Shown: positions 1 through 6,164 of the stretch, in pieces
How the letters are laid out: each line of letters begins with the position of its first letter
Numbering within the stretch: position 1 is the first letter of the stretch
Assembly: GCA_012511315.1 (NCBI GenBank)
Contig: JAAZGI010000251.1
Location: forward strand, 1 to 8,457
Origin: Clostridium sp.
Lineage (GTDB): Bacteria > Bacillota > Clostridia > Clostridiales > Clostridiaceae
Direction: 5' to 3'
DNA: 8,457 bases
Notes under the pieces: model-generated
Told to the model about the DNA's origin: nothing
The model's database searches: none
The model's input: only the letters and a program-made list of their open reading frames with translations
Translations under genes and position numbers: made by a program

Positions 1-50
1 AAAAAATCTCAGTAAATATGGAGAGGAAACAGAAAATGATGAAGGAATTC

Positions 51-72
51 GAGCGGAAATGAATTTCCGCTC
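51..72. terminator. short perfect stem-loop, possible weak terminator
   Basis: GAGCGGAAAT (51-60) and ATTTCCGCTC (63-72) are perfect inverted repeats separated by two bases. No T-run follows on the plus strand. On the minus strand the flank is only moderately T-rich, so this is a weak terminator at best. The outer nine bases of each arm match those of the palindrome at 4611-4658, which suggests a repeated genomic element or terminator type. Confidence 0.35.
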
Positions 73-186
73 AAATTAAACCCTTAAAACTTGTCGCAAA
101 TTAAGTTGGTGAATAATTTGGGTTAAATTTTCTATATCCTCTAACTATCGATAAAATCCATAAAATTGTGTATATGATAAAAAGAA

Positions 187-299
187 ATGTAAAGCTCCTT
201 TTAAAACACTATGTTTTAACAATAAAAACATACCTAGGCGAGCTTTACATGGCACAAACATACTTTAAACTGAACAGCAAAAAAATCAAAAATTATTGA
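187..299 (+). mobile_element. left-end remnant of an IS256-type insertion sequence (tentative)
   Basis: An 11-bp inverted repeat, ATGTAAAGCTC (187-197) and GAGCTTTACAT (240-250), brackets a leader. It runs straight into an ATG at 249 that encodes MAQTYFKLNSKKIKNY before a stop at 297-299. The pattern M-[AT]-Q-x-[HY]-F-x-L-[NK]-S-x-x-I resembles the N-terminus of IS256-family (mutator-type) transposases as I remember them, which normally continue for about 400 residues. Here nothing transposase-like follows in any frame, so the element would be truncated to its first codons. A hairpin covering the start codon is common in IS elements, where it limits read-through expression. No right end or target duplication is visible. 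The family assignment rests on 16 residues and is uncertain. Confidence 0.4.
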
Positions 300-737
300 A
301 CATTTGGTGAAAATAAAACAATTTTTCTAAGAATACAATGTAGCCTGAATTGATCAATAATAAATATTTCATCTTTTTAATTGCTTCCATTACAAATGAT
401 TCGCTTCCCATACTCCGAAAGGTTCTTTGGTGCTGATTACAAAGTTCATCACACCGTCCATGGCCTTCATCCGACAGCAAAAGATTCGGCTCCTCCTAAT
501 TCGTTTCCACTGGGTTTCTAACGAACTACCGAATTCATTTTGATATCGGTCATATAAGCTCATTTTTCTAACAAAATTTTTATATAATAAATTTCTAATG
601 CTATCAGGTTTTCTTTTACAAACTAAATAGTTTAACCAAGACTTACGAGAATTAAGCAATATAAAAAGAACTCCCCAACAGCTGTTTCATTTAAAATCCG
701 TTTAATTTATAATCCTTTGTCATTAAATGATAACGTT

Positions 738-752
738 TGTGATAGAATCACA
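738..752. promoter_or_regulatory. CRP/FNR-like dyad TGTGAT-AGA-ATCACA
   Basis: This is a perfect 6+6 dyad with a 3-base centre. Its half-sites match the TGTGA/TCACA arms bound by CRP/FNR-family regulators, but the arm spacing is five bases instead of the usual six. It lies more than 300 bases before the first ORF of the membrane/Cache operon and no promoter is evident next to it, so a regulatory role is speculative. Confidence 0.2.
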
Positions 753-971
753 TATAAGCAACTTAAAATACTACTATTATTGTTTTAGTATTTATTCTTT
801 AATCAACTTCACTGAAACCTGTTTAGGTGATATAAAGTGTTTTGCAATATAGCACTGCTATAAATGCTTGAAAGAAGCTATTTGCCAGATATACAGAAGA
901 AGATAGATATTAACGTTCACTCGGATTGTGACTCGCAAAATCTACTGATTCGGTAACGATGAATTCTCTAG

Positions 972-1000
972 TTAACAGCTCTTAAGAAGATAACAATAAA
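972..1000 (+). promoter_or_regulatory. possible sigma-A promoter of the membrane/Cache operon
   Basis: TTAACA (972-977) and AATAAA (995-1000) are 17 bases apart. The -35 is one base from TTGACA, while the -10 is poor. Transcription would start near 1007, giving a leader of about 57 bases before the ATG at 1064. An alternative -10, TATAGT at 1035-1040, is too close to the SD at 1048 to be useful. Confidence 0.25.
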
Positions 1001-1063
1001 CTTTATGAACTCGTTTAGAAAGAAATAATGAATTTATAGTATAAAATGGAGGAAGCCACTAAG

Positions 1064-1138
1064 ATGAATCTTATATTTTCTAAAATACCCTATTACCTTA
1101 GATATCTTTGGCATCAGAAAAATGATAGACAATTTTAA
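1064..1138 (+). CDS. 24-codon leader ORF, or displaced start of the next gene
   Basis: The ATG at 1064 is preceded by a strong SD (GGAGGAA, 1048-1054, nine bases upstream), the best ribosome-binding site in this part of the window. The peptide begins MNLIFSKIPYYLRYLWHQK and ends NDRQF. It overlaps the start of the membrane-protein gene at 1122 by 17 bases, and that gene has no SD of its own. One reading is a leader peptide that feeds ribosomes to the next start by translational coupling. The other is that this is the true N-terminus of the next protein. Removing a single A from the five-A run at 1118-1122 would fuse the two frames into one protein of about 204 residues. The peptide has no family I recognise. 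Confidence 0.5.
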   Translation: MNLIFSKIPYYLRYLWHQKNDRQF

Positions 1139-1679
1139 ATCAAAAATCAGCGTCCGATTGGGTCTAATAGCCTTTATTGCAACGGGTGGTGGGTTGATTA
1201 TTTCAACCATCATGAACGAGGAGAGCTTTTACAAAATAGAAATTTTAGTTGTTTTCGGAATTTTCTTTACCTTGAGTTTATTGAGCTATTATCAAAAGAT
1301 GAAGCATAAACAATCCAAAATTATTTTTACTAAAAAAAGCTTTTATGTTTTATTATGCACTTTAATCAGTGGTTCATTTACTTGGTTTTTAAATCACAAA
1401 ATGGGTTATAGTGCTGTAATTTCCAACGGATTGGTTGGCGTAATGGCTGCCACACTCCTTCCCAACGACTTGGCCGGTATAGCCTACACCTCTTCCTTTT
1501 TGGGGATGAGCTCCCTGGCTGTCATTCCCTCCCTACCAGTAGCTGCCTTAGGAAGTTTGATCGTTGGCTTAGTCATTGTTACCACTGCCCCTATTTATGC
1601 GGGAATGGGTGGAAAAGGTGGAACTACAGCGGCTTTATCGACTCAGATTACTCGAATCATTCTTAAAATTTTCAGTTAG
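1122..1679 (+). CDS. polytopic membrane protein, paralogue of the next gene; function unknown
   Basis: A 185-residue hydrophobic protein of unknown function. About six membrane segments can be seen, roughly at residues 12-30, 40-56, 74-92, 96-113, 118-136 and 138-158. A basic stretch (about 58-72, KMKHKQSK) probably faces the cytoplasm. The C-terminal half (about 97-175) contains AYTSSFLGMSS (121-131) and GMGGKGGT (161-168). Both have counterparts at equivalent positions in the next protein (CASYAGMIS and GIGGKLG), so the two are probably diverged copies forming a heteromer. The ATG at 1122 is the first usable in-frame start, because a TGA at 1065-1067 closes the frame upstream. It lacks an SD and probably depends on coupling to the ORF at 1064, unless a frameshift hides the real start. 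Its stop overlaps the SD of the next gene. The pattern fits a small transporter or channel subunit, but I recognise no named family. Confidence 0.85.
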   Translation: MIDNFKSKISVRLGLIAFIATGGGLIISTIMNEESFYKIEILVVFGIFFTLSLLSYYQKMKHKQSKIIFTKKSFYVLLCTLISGSFTWFLNHKMGYSAVISNGLVGVMAATLLPNDLAGIAYTSSFLGMSSLAVIPSLPVAALGSLIVGLVIVTTAPIYAGMGGKGGTTAALSTQITRIILKIFS

Positions 1680-1688
1680 GAGGCACTA

Positions 1689-2132
1689 ATGGATGAATTG
1701 ATCCTTTTACTTGTGGCAGTCGTTGCTGGAATGACTACCTATCTCGTATCCAATCATTTAAACCGAGGAACTGTTATTGGTTCTGCCATCGTGACTTTAG
1801 TATCTGGTTTGATATTTCCTCACTTTTTCCCTTCATTAGGTGAACAGATGGCATTGGTTGCAGCTTGCGCCTCTTATGCCGGAATGATATCAATTGAGAA
1901 TGCACTAAACCTTTTTGAAATGGCAATAATCTCCTTACTGGCTGGAATTCTTTATCTTGCTGCGAGTAGTGCCTATGTTGGCATCGGTGGGAAACTTGGG
2001 GTTATGGCAGCCATTTCCTGCTTTGCCTGGTTAGGCTTTAAAAAAGTTTTCGGCATTGAACATCTAAATCAAAAACACTTATCAATTAATAAGATCTATG
2101 GTGATAATGGAGGGCATAAGGATGAGTATTAA
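1689..2132 (+). CDS. small polytopic membrane protein with GIGGKLG motif; function unknown
   Basis: A 147-residue membrane protein with about four to five hydrophobic segments (around 3-20, 26-45, 52-68, 76-94 and 105-118) and a hydrophilic C-terminal tail (about 122-147). CASYAGMIS (60-68) and GIGGKLG (98-104) align with AYTSSFLGMSS and GMGGKGG of the preceding protein. The order of features, a segment ending in P, then a small-residue helix, a further helix, and the glycine motif, is the same in both. The SD AGGAGG (1678-1683) overlaps the upstream stop and sits five bases before the ATG. The 3' end overlaps the Cache gene by 11 bases. This tight linkage implies co-translation and probably a fixed-ratio complex. 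A phrase resembling YjjB/ThrE-type exporters (SYAGMIS) is too short to assign that family. Confidence 0.88.
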   Translation: MDELILLLVAVVAGMTTYLVSNHLNRGTVIGSAIVTLVSGLIFPHFFPSLGEQMALVAACASYAGMISIENALNLFEMAIISLLAGILYLAASSAYVGIGGKLGVMAAISCFAWLGFKKVFGIEHLNQKHLSINKIYGDNGGHKDEY

Positions 2133-2865
2133 TAAAACTAAAATCATTGCCTATAGCGGAATCATCGCCCTCCTAGCCAGTATGATTATCGGCTTATTAG
2201 GCTTCTCCAACCATTCACAAGACATCGAACACATTAAGAATCAGCTATTAACAATACATGTTGAAAACAACATCAAGTTATCTCTAAGGTATATTATGAG
2301 CTCTTATGGCACGTTAACTCATGGAAATGGAACTTTACTTGATGAAAACGGCAACAGTATCGAAGGGAAGTATGGCGTAGTTGACAGCGTCCTGGAAGAC
2401 GTTGGCGACCAATCCACCATATTTGTTAAAGTCAACAATGACTTTAAGCGAATTTCCACCAATGTAATGTCAGATGAAAATGAGCGAGCCATCGGAACTT
2501 ACTTGGGCACCGAGCACAATGCTTATGACACCGTTATAAGAGGAGATATTTACATTGGTGAAGCTAAGATATTAGGGGATAATTATTATACGGCCTATGA
2601 TCCCATTAAGGATAAAAACAACAATGTGATTGGGCTTTTGTTTGTAGGGGTTCCAACCAAAGAACTGGATGCCATCATAAATCTTCATGATACAAAAATG
2701 AATAACATCGATATCCTAATTATTGTTTTTAGAGCCATCTCGTTGGGTGCATTGATCGCCTTAGTTGCAACGGCCGCTAACAATTCAAAATCAACTCAAG
2801 GTAGTCCCCCTTTAACAAAGCAATCCATTAATAAAACACCACCACCGGAAGATGGCAAAGCATAG
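2122..2865 (+). CDS. membrane-anchored single Cache domain protein without output domain
   Basis: A 247-residue protein with an N-terminal membrane anchor (about 8-28), an extracytoplasmic domain (about 30-195), a second membrane segment (about 196-218), and a short Pro/Ser/Thr-rich cytoplasmic tail. The middle matches the single Cache (sCache_3, Cache_3-Cache_2) pattern seen in chemoreceptors and sensor kinases: TIFVKVNNDFKRISTNV (99-115), AIGTYLG (123-129), a Y-x-G-x-x-x-[IL]-x-G-x-x-Y core (144-156) and YDPIKDKNNNVIGLLFVGVP (159-178). Such domains bind small organic ligands outside the membrane. No HAMP, methyl-accepting, kinase or cyclase domain follows, so the signal must pass to a partner, most simply the two membrane proteins encoded just upstream. 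I chose the ATG at 2122 over the in-frame GTG/ATG codons near 2098-2107 because GGAGG (2109-2113) is eight bases before it. The gene overlaps the previous one by 11 bases. Confidence 0.85.
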   Translation: MSINKTKIIAYSGIIALLASMIIGLLGFSNHSQDIEHIKNQLLTIHVENNIKLSLRYIMSSYGTLTHGNGTLLDENGNSIEGKYGVVDSVLEDVGDQSTIFVKVNNDFKRISTNVMSDENERAIGTYLGTEHNAYDTVIRGDIYIGEAKILGDNYYTAYDPIKDKNNNVIGLLFVGVPTKELDAIINLHDTKMNNIDILIIVFRAISLGALIALVATAANNSKSTQGSPPLTKQSINKTPPPEDGKA

Positions 2866-2940
2866 CATACATAAGCTATTAGTAATTTCCACAGCTCAAT
2901 AACAGTATCATTAACATCCTAAACATCCTAAGCTAAAACA

Positions 2941-2981
2941 AACCTCCCAAACTCATGATTAAGCCATCAGTTTGGGAGGTT
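2941..2981. terminator. bidirectional terminator between converging genes
   Basis: A 13-bp perfect stem is formed by AACCTCCCAAACT (2941-2953) and AGTTTGGGAGGTT (2969-2981) with a 15-base loop. On the minus strand it is followed by TGTTTTAG, a fair U-rich tail for the gene ending at 3026. On the plus strand the tail (CGTATATTTAT) is weaker. It lies between the stops at 2865 (+) and 3026 (-) and probably serves both. Confidence 0.75.
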
Positions 2982-3025
2982 CGTATATTTATAAGAAAAC
3001 ATCAACCTTATCATTTATTCAAAAT

Positions 3026-3664
3026 TTATTTATCCTCAGCTGCTACATCCTGCACGGCCTTAACTAACCTTGAAAGAGGCTGTGCACCGTTAATGCGATG
3101 CTTTCCATTGATGACCAGAGTTGGAACACTGGTTATTTGATACTCCTTGACTAACTGTAAGTCGTTTTCCACTGCATCTAATGTCTCTTGACTCTGGTAG
3201 TGCCTCTGCCAAGTGTCAAAATCAATCCCGCTGGCTCGAACACAGTCATCAATAACTGATTGATCCTCCACGTTGCGGTTTTCGACAAACAAGGCATTCT
3301 GTATGGCGTCAAATACATCCCAGTATCCACCCTGACCAGCGGTTAGACCTGCGGCCTTACAGGCTAAGAGTCCTTTCATTGAAGTTGGAAAAGGAAAGTC
3401 TGCCTTTTTCATACCAGCGATATTGAAACGGTGCAGATCATCATTAAAGTTGGCTTGACTCCAGTGAGTCAAGATCTCATCCTTTGCTTTGGCTCTGGAG
3501 CCAAACATGGCATCAAAATCAGCCTCTGTTTTAACCAGTGCAAAGGAACGATGGACTATTTCAACCTCTGGCATCAATTCAAAAAGTTTGCGCATCCGGT
3601 AAGACATGGGGAAACAGAAGCTACAGATTACATCATGGAAAAACTCTATGGTTATTTTATTCAA
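3026..3664 (-). CDS. DsbA family (FrnE-like) thiol-disulfide oxidoreductase
   Basis: A 212-residue protein with a DsbA-type thioredoxin fold. It has an N-terminal beta strand, an active-site CSFC (residues 14-17) after FFHDVI, an inserted helical domain (about 50-165), and the conserved cis-proline loop TSVPTLVINGKHRINGAQP (178-196, Pro181). Length and order match the FrnE/DsbA-like cytoplasmic proteins related to 2-hydroxychromene-2-carboxylate isomerase. The CxxC points to redox activity and not isomerase activity. There is no signal peptide or lipobox, so it should act in the cytoplasm, perhaps in thiol-stress handling. The start is a TTG (3664-3662), chosen because GGAGGG (3676-3671) lies six bases upstream and the encoded NKITIEFFHDVIC begins exactly at the first strand of the fold. 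It stands alone, with its own promoter and a terminator at 2941-2981. The substrate is unknown. Confidence 0.9.
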   Translation of the reverse strand: MNKITIEFFHDVICSFCFPMSYRMRKLFELMPEVEIVHRSFALVKTEADFDAMFGSRAKAKDEILTHWSQANFNDDLHRFNIAGMKKADFPFPTSMKGLLACKAAGLTAGQGGYWDVFDAIQNALFVENRNVEDQSVIDDCVRASGIDFDTWQRHYQSQETLDAVENDLQLVKEYQITSVPTLVINGKHRINGAQPLSRLVKAVQDVAAEDK

Positions 3665-3686
3665 AAAGATCCCTCCTGGATATTTA

Positions 3687-3730
3687 TTACTATTAGTAAC
3701 TATTGTATCAGTTGATTATCATATTGTCCA
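3687..3730 (-). promoter_or_regulatory. promoter and palindromic operator of the DsbA-like gene
   Basis: On the minus strand, TGGACA (3730-3725) and TACAAT (3707-3702) are each one base from consensus and exactly 17 bases apart, a strong sigma-A promoter. The start would fall near 3695, inside the 13-base palindrome TTACTATTAGTAA (3687-3699), which is therefore placed to act as a repressor site. TACT/AGTA half-sites recall those of the redox-sensing YodB/HxlR regulators, but the usual spacing in those is wider (TACT-N7-AGTA), so the regulator is only a guess. Confidence 0.65.
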
Positions 3731-3903
3731 TTTTAACCCTGTTTCATCATACCGCACTTTATCATCTAGTTTTTAACAGCCTCCAGACCGAGGTGCTCCA
3801 AGACCCGATACCTTAACTTGAAGACTAACCCATTTAAAATCTTATTTCATCTCCCGACGACTCCCCATCCCTTTTACACAGGTCTTCTAATCATTTTTAT
3901 CTC

Positions 3904-3932
3904 TTTTCATTTCTTCAGACTTATTCTATGAT
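3904..3932 (+). promoter_or_regulatory. possible promoter of the GNAT gene
   Basis: TTTTCA (3904-3909) and TATGAT (3927-3932) are 17 bases apart. Transcription would start near 3940, giving a very short leader before the SD at 3946. The -10 is good and the -35 only moderate. Confidence 0.35.
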
Positions 3933-3959
3933 TAGTTCAGGAACTAAGGAGATGGTAGG

Positions 3960-4457
3960 ATGAATTATATTTTCAGAAAGTTACAATTTAATGATGCAGA
4001 AAGTCTCTTGCTTTTATTTCAGGGAATCAAAGCCGAACAAATCGATATGTCTTTTGCAGAAATCAAGCAAATAGAAGAAATTCAAAATTTTGTAGACAAC
4101 CCTTCGGAGCTAACCTATGTGGCTGTTTTAAAAGACCAACCAGACCAAGTTCTTTCCATTGTTAAAGGACGAAGAGAATTGACTGAAGAAAAAAAGCACG
4201 CCGTTTTTTTATCCGCAGCCACCCATCCAAGTGTTCGCGGCCAAGGTCTAGCAGCCAAACTCACGAATTTCGCTTTGAATGAAATGAAAAACCAAGGAAT
4301 CACCATAGCCAGAATTTATGTATATGGCAATAACGAATCCTCCATTAACTCAGTAAAGAAATTGGATTTCACCTTAGCAGGTAAAGTTTCAAGACATCAT
4401 AAACTAAAGTCCGGTGAATATGTTGACGACTTAATTTATCATAAAATACTAGACTGA
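3960..4457 (+). CDS. GNAT family N-acetyltransferase
   Basis: A 165-residue single-domain GNAT protein. The acetyl-CoA binding motif A is visible at 84-101, with the pyrophosphate loop R-G-Q-G-L-A (93-98) in the family's R/Q-x-x-G-x-G/A form. Motif B follows as GNNESSINSVKKLDFTLAGK (123-142), where the N-x-S and the K-x-x-F-x-x-x-G turn are typical. The enzyme should transfer an acetyl group from acetyl-CoA to an amine, but nothing seen identifies the acceptor (amino acid, polyamine, antibiotic or protein). The start is fixed by AAGGAG (3946-3951), eight bases upstream. It is transcribed divergently from the DsbA-like gene with about 295 bases between them and has no operon partner. It ends at a tandem-repeat array and a strong palindromic terminator. 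Confidence 0.9.
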   Translation: MNYIFRKLQFNDAESLLLLFQGIKAEQIDMSFAEIKQIEEIQNFVDNPSELTYVAVLKDQPDQVLSIVKGRRELTEEKKHAVFLSAATHPSVRGQGLAAKLTNFALNEMKNQGITIARIYVYGNNESSINSVKKLDFTLAGKVSRHHKLKSGEYVDDLIYHKILD

Positions 4458-4458
4458 A

Positions 4459-4526
4459 GCTCTTATGCTCTTATGCTCTTATGCTCTTATGGCTCTTATG
4501 CCCTTATGGCTCTTATAGAGCTTATG
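4459..4526 (+). repeat. tandem array of 8-9 base units (GCTCTTAT)
   Basis: Four exact 8-base copies of GCTCTTAT are followed by 8-9 base variants (GGCTCTTAT, GCCCTTAT, GGCTCTTAT, AGAGCTTAT). The array starts two bases after the GNAT stop codon (4455-4457). It looks like a slippage-generated microsatellite in the 3' untranslated region. A switch in the last units from GCTC to GAGC lets them pair with the first ones. Confidence 0.85.
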
Positions 4527-4575
4527 GAGCTTGCTAGATTCTAATTCCATCATGGTTATTTCTATCAGCAAGCTC
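4527..4575 (+). other. long-loop inverted repeat after the repeat array
   Basis: GAGCTTGCT (4527-4535) and AGCAAGCTC (4567-4575) form a perfect 9-bp stem around a 31-base loop. No T-run follows, so it is more likely a 3' end structural element than a terminator. Confidence 0.4.
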
Positions 4576-4610
4576 AATCAATCAATCACTAAAAGAGCAG
4601 GAATTTCTAG

Positions 4611-4658
4611 TTAAAATAAAGAGCGGAAACCAAGCTTGGTTTCCGCTCTTTATTTTAA
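4611..4658. terminator. perfect 48-nt palindrome acting as bidirectional terminator
   Basis: Both 24-base halves are exact reverse complements, centred on AAGCTT (4632-4637), with no unpaired loop bases in DNA. The GC core GAGCGGAAACC is flanked by A/T arms that give a U-rich tail in either direction, and GTTTTTTTATTTTT follows on the plus strand. It lies between the stops of the GNAT gene (+, 4457) and pyrP (-, 4841), so it probably ends both transcripts. The core arms repeat those at 51-72. Confidence 0.85.
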
Positions 4659-4840
4659 GTTTTTTTATTTTTGTTTCAAATTTCATTTTTCGAAAAACCG
4701 TCGATTCTAAACATCCAATCTTCATTTCAGAAAAATAAATTTCAGTCGAGGTTCATGCCTAGTTTTCATTGAAAGATAACTGTTGAAATTCCAACCTTAA
4801 GCTTCCACTTTGATTTTTTATCATTCTTTCTAACGAGTTG
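4659..4840. other. AT-rich 3' spacer without recognised features
   Basis: The spacer between the palindromic terminator and the pyrP stop is T-rich. I see no gene, convincing hairpin or promoter in it. A pyrP transcript would run through it to reach the terminator at 4611-4658. Confidence 0.5.
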
Positions 4841-6112
4841 TTACGCTTTCTTCTTTGATGAAACCATTGTAAGTACAATGTTTAATACCACACCCACAAT
4901 TGCAGCTAAGCTTAATCCAGTTATGGAAACAGCTTCATTGATCCGTATGCCAATCTGTATGCCGGTAACATTTTGGAAGTAAGATTCCCATAAACCTAAT
5001 ACGATGATTGCTATAATCACTATGGTATTCGTGGCACTAAACTCCATCTTGTTGTTTTTTAAGGTTTGGACACCAACTAGCGCAATCATAGAGAAGAGCA
5101 TCATACTGATTCCGCCCATTACCGGCGTAGGGATGGTTCCCATAAAGCCACCGATTTTCGCTAAGAATCCAAGGATAATGGCAAATACTGCAGACAGCCT
5201 TAAGATGGAGTGATCATTGTTTTTAGTGATTGCTAACACTCCCGTGTTTTCTCCATACGTTGTATTCGCAGGTCCGCCAACCAGTCCAGCAAACACTGTA
5301 GCAATTCCATCACCAAGAAAAGTTCTGTTTAAACCTGGGTTTGTCACAAAGTCTTTGCCAACGACCTGTCCGTTGGTTGTGATGTCCCCCACATGCTCCA
5401 TAAATACTGCCAAAACGATTGGGGCTAAGACTGCGATTGCAGACAAGCTAAACTTAGGGAGTGTGAAGGACGGAATAGCAAAGATGGGCGCATTCGTCAT
5501 AGCTGCTGGGTTCACTTCACCAAGCATATAGGCCAATGTATAACCGGCAGCTACTCCTATTAATATGGATAGTTGTTTGATAAAGCCTTTGGTAAAAAAG
5601 TTGATAATTAGTGCTGTCCCTAGGGTTACACTGGCAAGTACAAAGTGTTCACTGGCCATACCGAATGCCACCGGAACAAGGTTTAAGCCGATTACAATAA
5701 TCATCGGGCCAATCACGTGAGATGGAAGATACTTTTTAATGAAATCCACTCCGATTTTCCGGATGATAAAAGATACTAGAATATAAAGTAGCCCTGCTAC
5801 TACAATTCCTCCTTGAGCATATGCTAGATCACCATTATGAGCCTCTTTTACTGCAATGATACCGCCAATAAAAGCAAAGGAAGATCCAAGAAATACTGGA
5901 ACTTTTTTCTTTGTGACCGCATGAAATATTAAGGTTCCTACACCTGCTGAAACCAGTGCAACGGATGTATCAAATCCTGTCAGTACCGGCACCAATACAG
6001 TAGCACCAAACATTGCAATGAGATGTTGAAGCGCTAAAATCACTTTTCTCAGACTCATGGATACCCTCGGAGTTTCGACCACACTATTGTTCCTAATTAC
6101 TTCTTCTGACAT
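4841..6112 (-). CDS. pyrP: uracil permease (NCS2 nucleobase:cation symporter)
   Basis: A 423-residue inner-membrane protein of the NCS2/UraA family, which imports uracil with a cation, usually H+, for salvage into UMP. The family's unwound beta-strand region is recognisable at VFLGSSFAFIGG (73-84). The two acidic residues matching the substrate-binding Glu241 and Glu290 of E. coli UraA are seen as Glu239 in FMEHVGDITTNG and Glu288 in GGPANTTYGENTGV. TM12-14 follow to a short KKKA tail. The length is normal for the family. The ATG at 6112 is preferred to the in-frame TTG at 6127, because the GGAGG SD (6121-6117) lies between them, seven bases before the ATG. The leader carries a PyrR-binding hairpin (6161-6192), which separates this pyrimidine carrier from xanthine/purine relatives and predicts repression when UMP/UTP is plentiful. 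It stands as a single gene, ended by the palindrome at 4611-4658. Confidence 0.95.
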   Translation of the reverse strand: MSEEVIRNNSVVETPRVSMSLRKVILALQHLIAMFGATVLVPVLTGFDTSVALVSAGVGTLIFHAVTKKKVPVFLGSSFAFIGGIIAVKEAHNGDLAYAQGGIVVAGLLYILVSFIIRKIGVDFIKKYLPSHVIGPMIIVIGLNLVPVAFGMASEHFVLASVTLGTALIINFFTKGFIKQLSILIGVAAGYTLAYMLGEVNPAAMTNAPIFAIPSFTLPKFSLSAIAVLAPIVLAVFMEHVGDITTNGQVVGKDFVTNPGLNRTFLGDGIATVFAGLVGGPANTTYGENTGVLAITKNNDHSILRLSAVFAIILGFLAKIGGFMGTIPTPVMGGISMMLFSMIALVGVQTLKNNKMEFSATNTIVIIAIIVLGLWESYFQNVTGIQIGIRINEAVSITGLSLAAIVGVVLNIVLTMVSSKKKA

Positions 6113-6116
6113 AAAA

Positions 6117-6164
6117 ATTCCTCCCAAGTTGTTGTGTTAGGAGAAAAGTAAATCCTTTTCTCCT
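6117..6164 (-). promoter_or_regulatory. SD site with alternative hairpins in the pyrP leader
   Basis: On the minus strand, CTCCTAA (6143-6137) can pair with TTGGGAG (6127-6121) around the loop CACAACAAC, covering most of the pyrP SD. A competing 10-bp hairpin, AGGAGAAAAG (6164-6155) with CTTTTCTCCT (6148-6139), uses the same CTCCT. No U-run follows either hairpin, so control at translation initiation fits better than classic transcription attenuation. Confidence 0.55.

Larger units (their letters stand above)
73..1063. other. about 1 kb AT-rich intergenic region with decayed IS material
   Basis: Apart from the IS-like remnant at 187-299, I see no convincing gene in this stretch. Minus-strand open frames at 286-480 and 390-659 have no SD, no recognisable domain, and overlap each other in different frames, so they are probably chance or eroded reading frames. 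The stretch 660-1040 is stop-rich on both strands. It holds a weak hairpin (AAATACTA 766-773 with TAGTATTT 786-793), the dyad at 738-752, and a possible promoter for the downstream operon. The organisation fits a site of past insertions followed by decay. Confidence 0.6.

Noticed and set aside
2..79. Plus-strand open frame ending at 77-79, possible 3' end of an upstream gene
   Set aside because: Only 25 codons are visible, with no recognisable motif. An open frame of this length is likely by chance.
286..659. Two overlapping minus-strand ORFs (64 and 89 codons) in the IS-rich gap
   Set aside because: They have no SD, no domain and unlikely composition, and they overlap in different frames. 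They may be eroded transposase sequence, but I could not match any family.
2955..3140. Plus-strand 61-codon ORF over the terminator and the DsbA-like gene
   Set aside because: Antisense shadow of a well-supported gene, and it begins inside the terminator loop.
3431..3715. Plus-strand 94-codon ORF opposite the DsbA-like gene
   Set aside because: Antisense to the start of the gene and its promoter, without an SD.
5004..5531. Plus-strand ORFs of 69 and 104 codons opposite pyrP
   Set aside because: Shadow frames of the permease, with no SD or family match.
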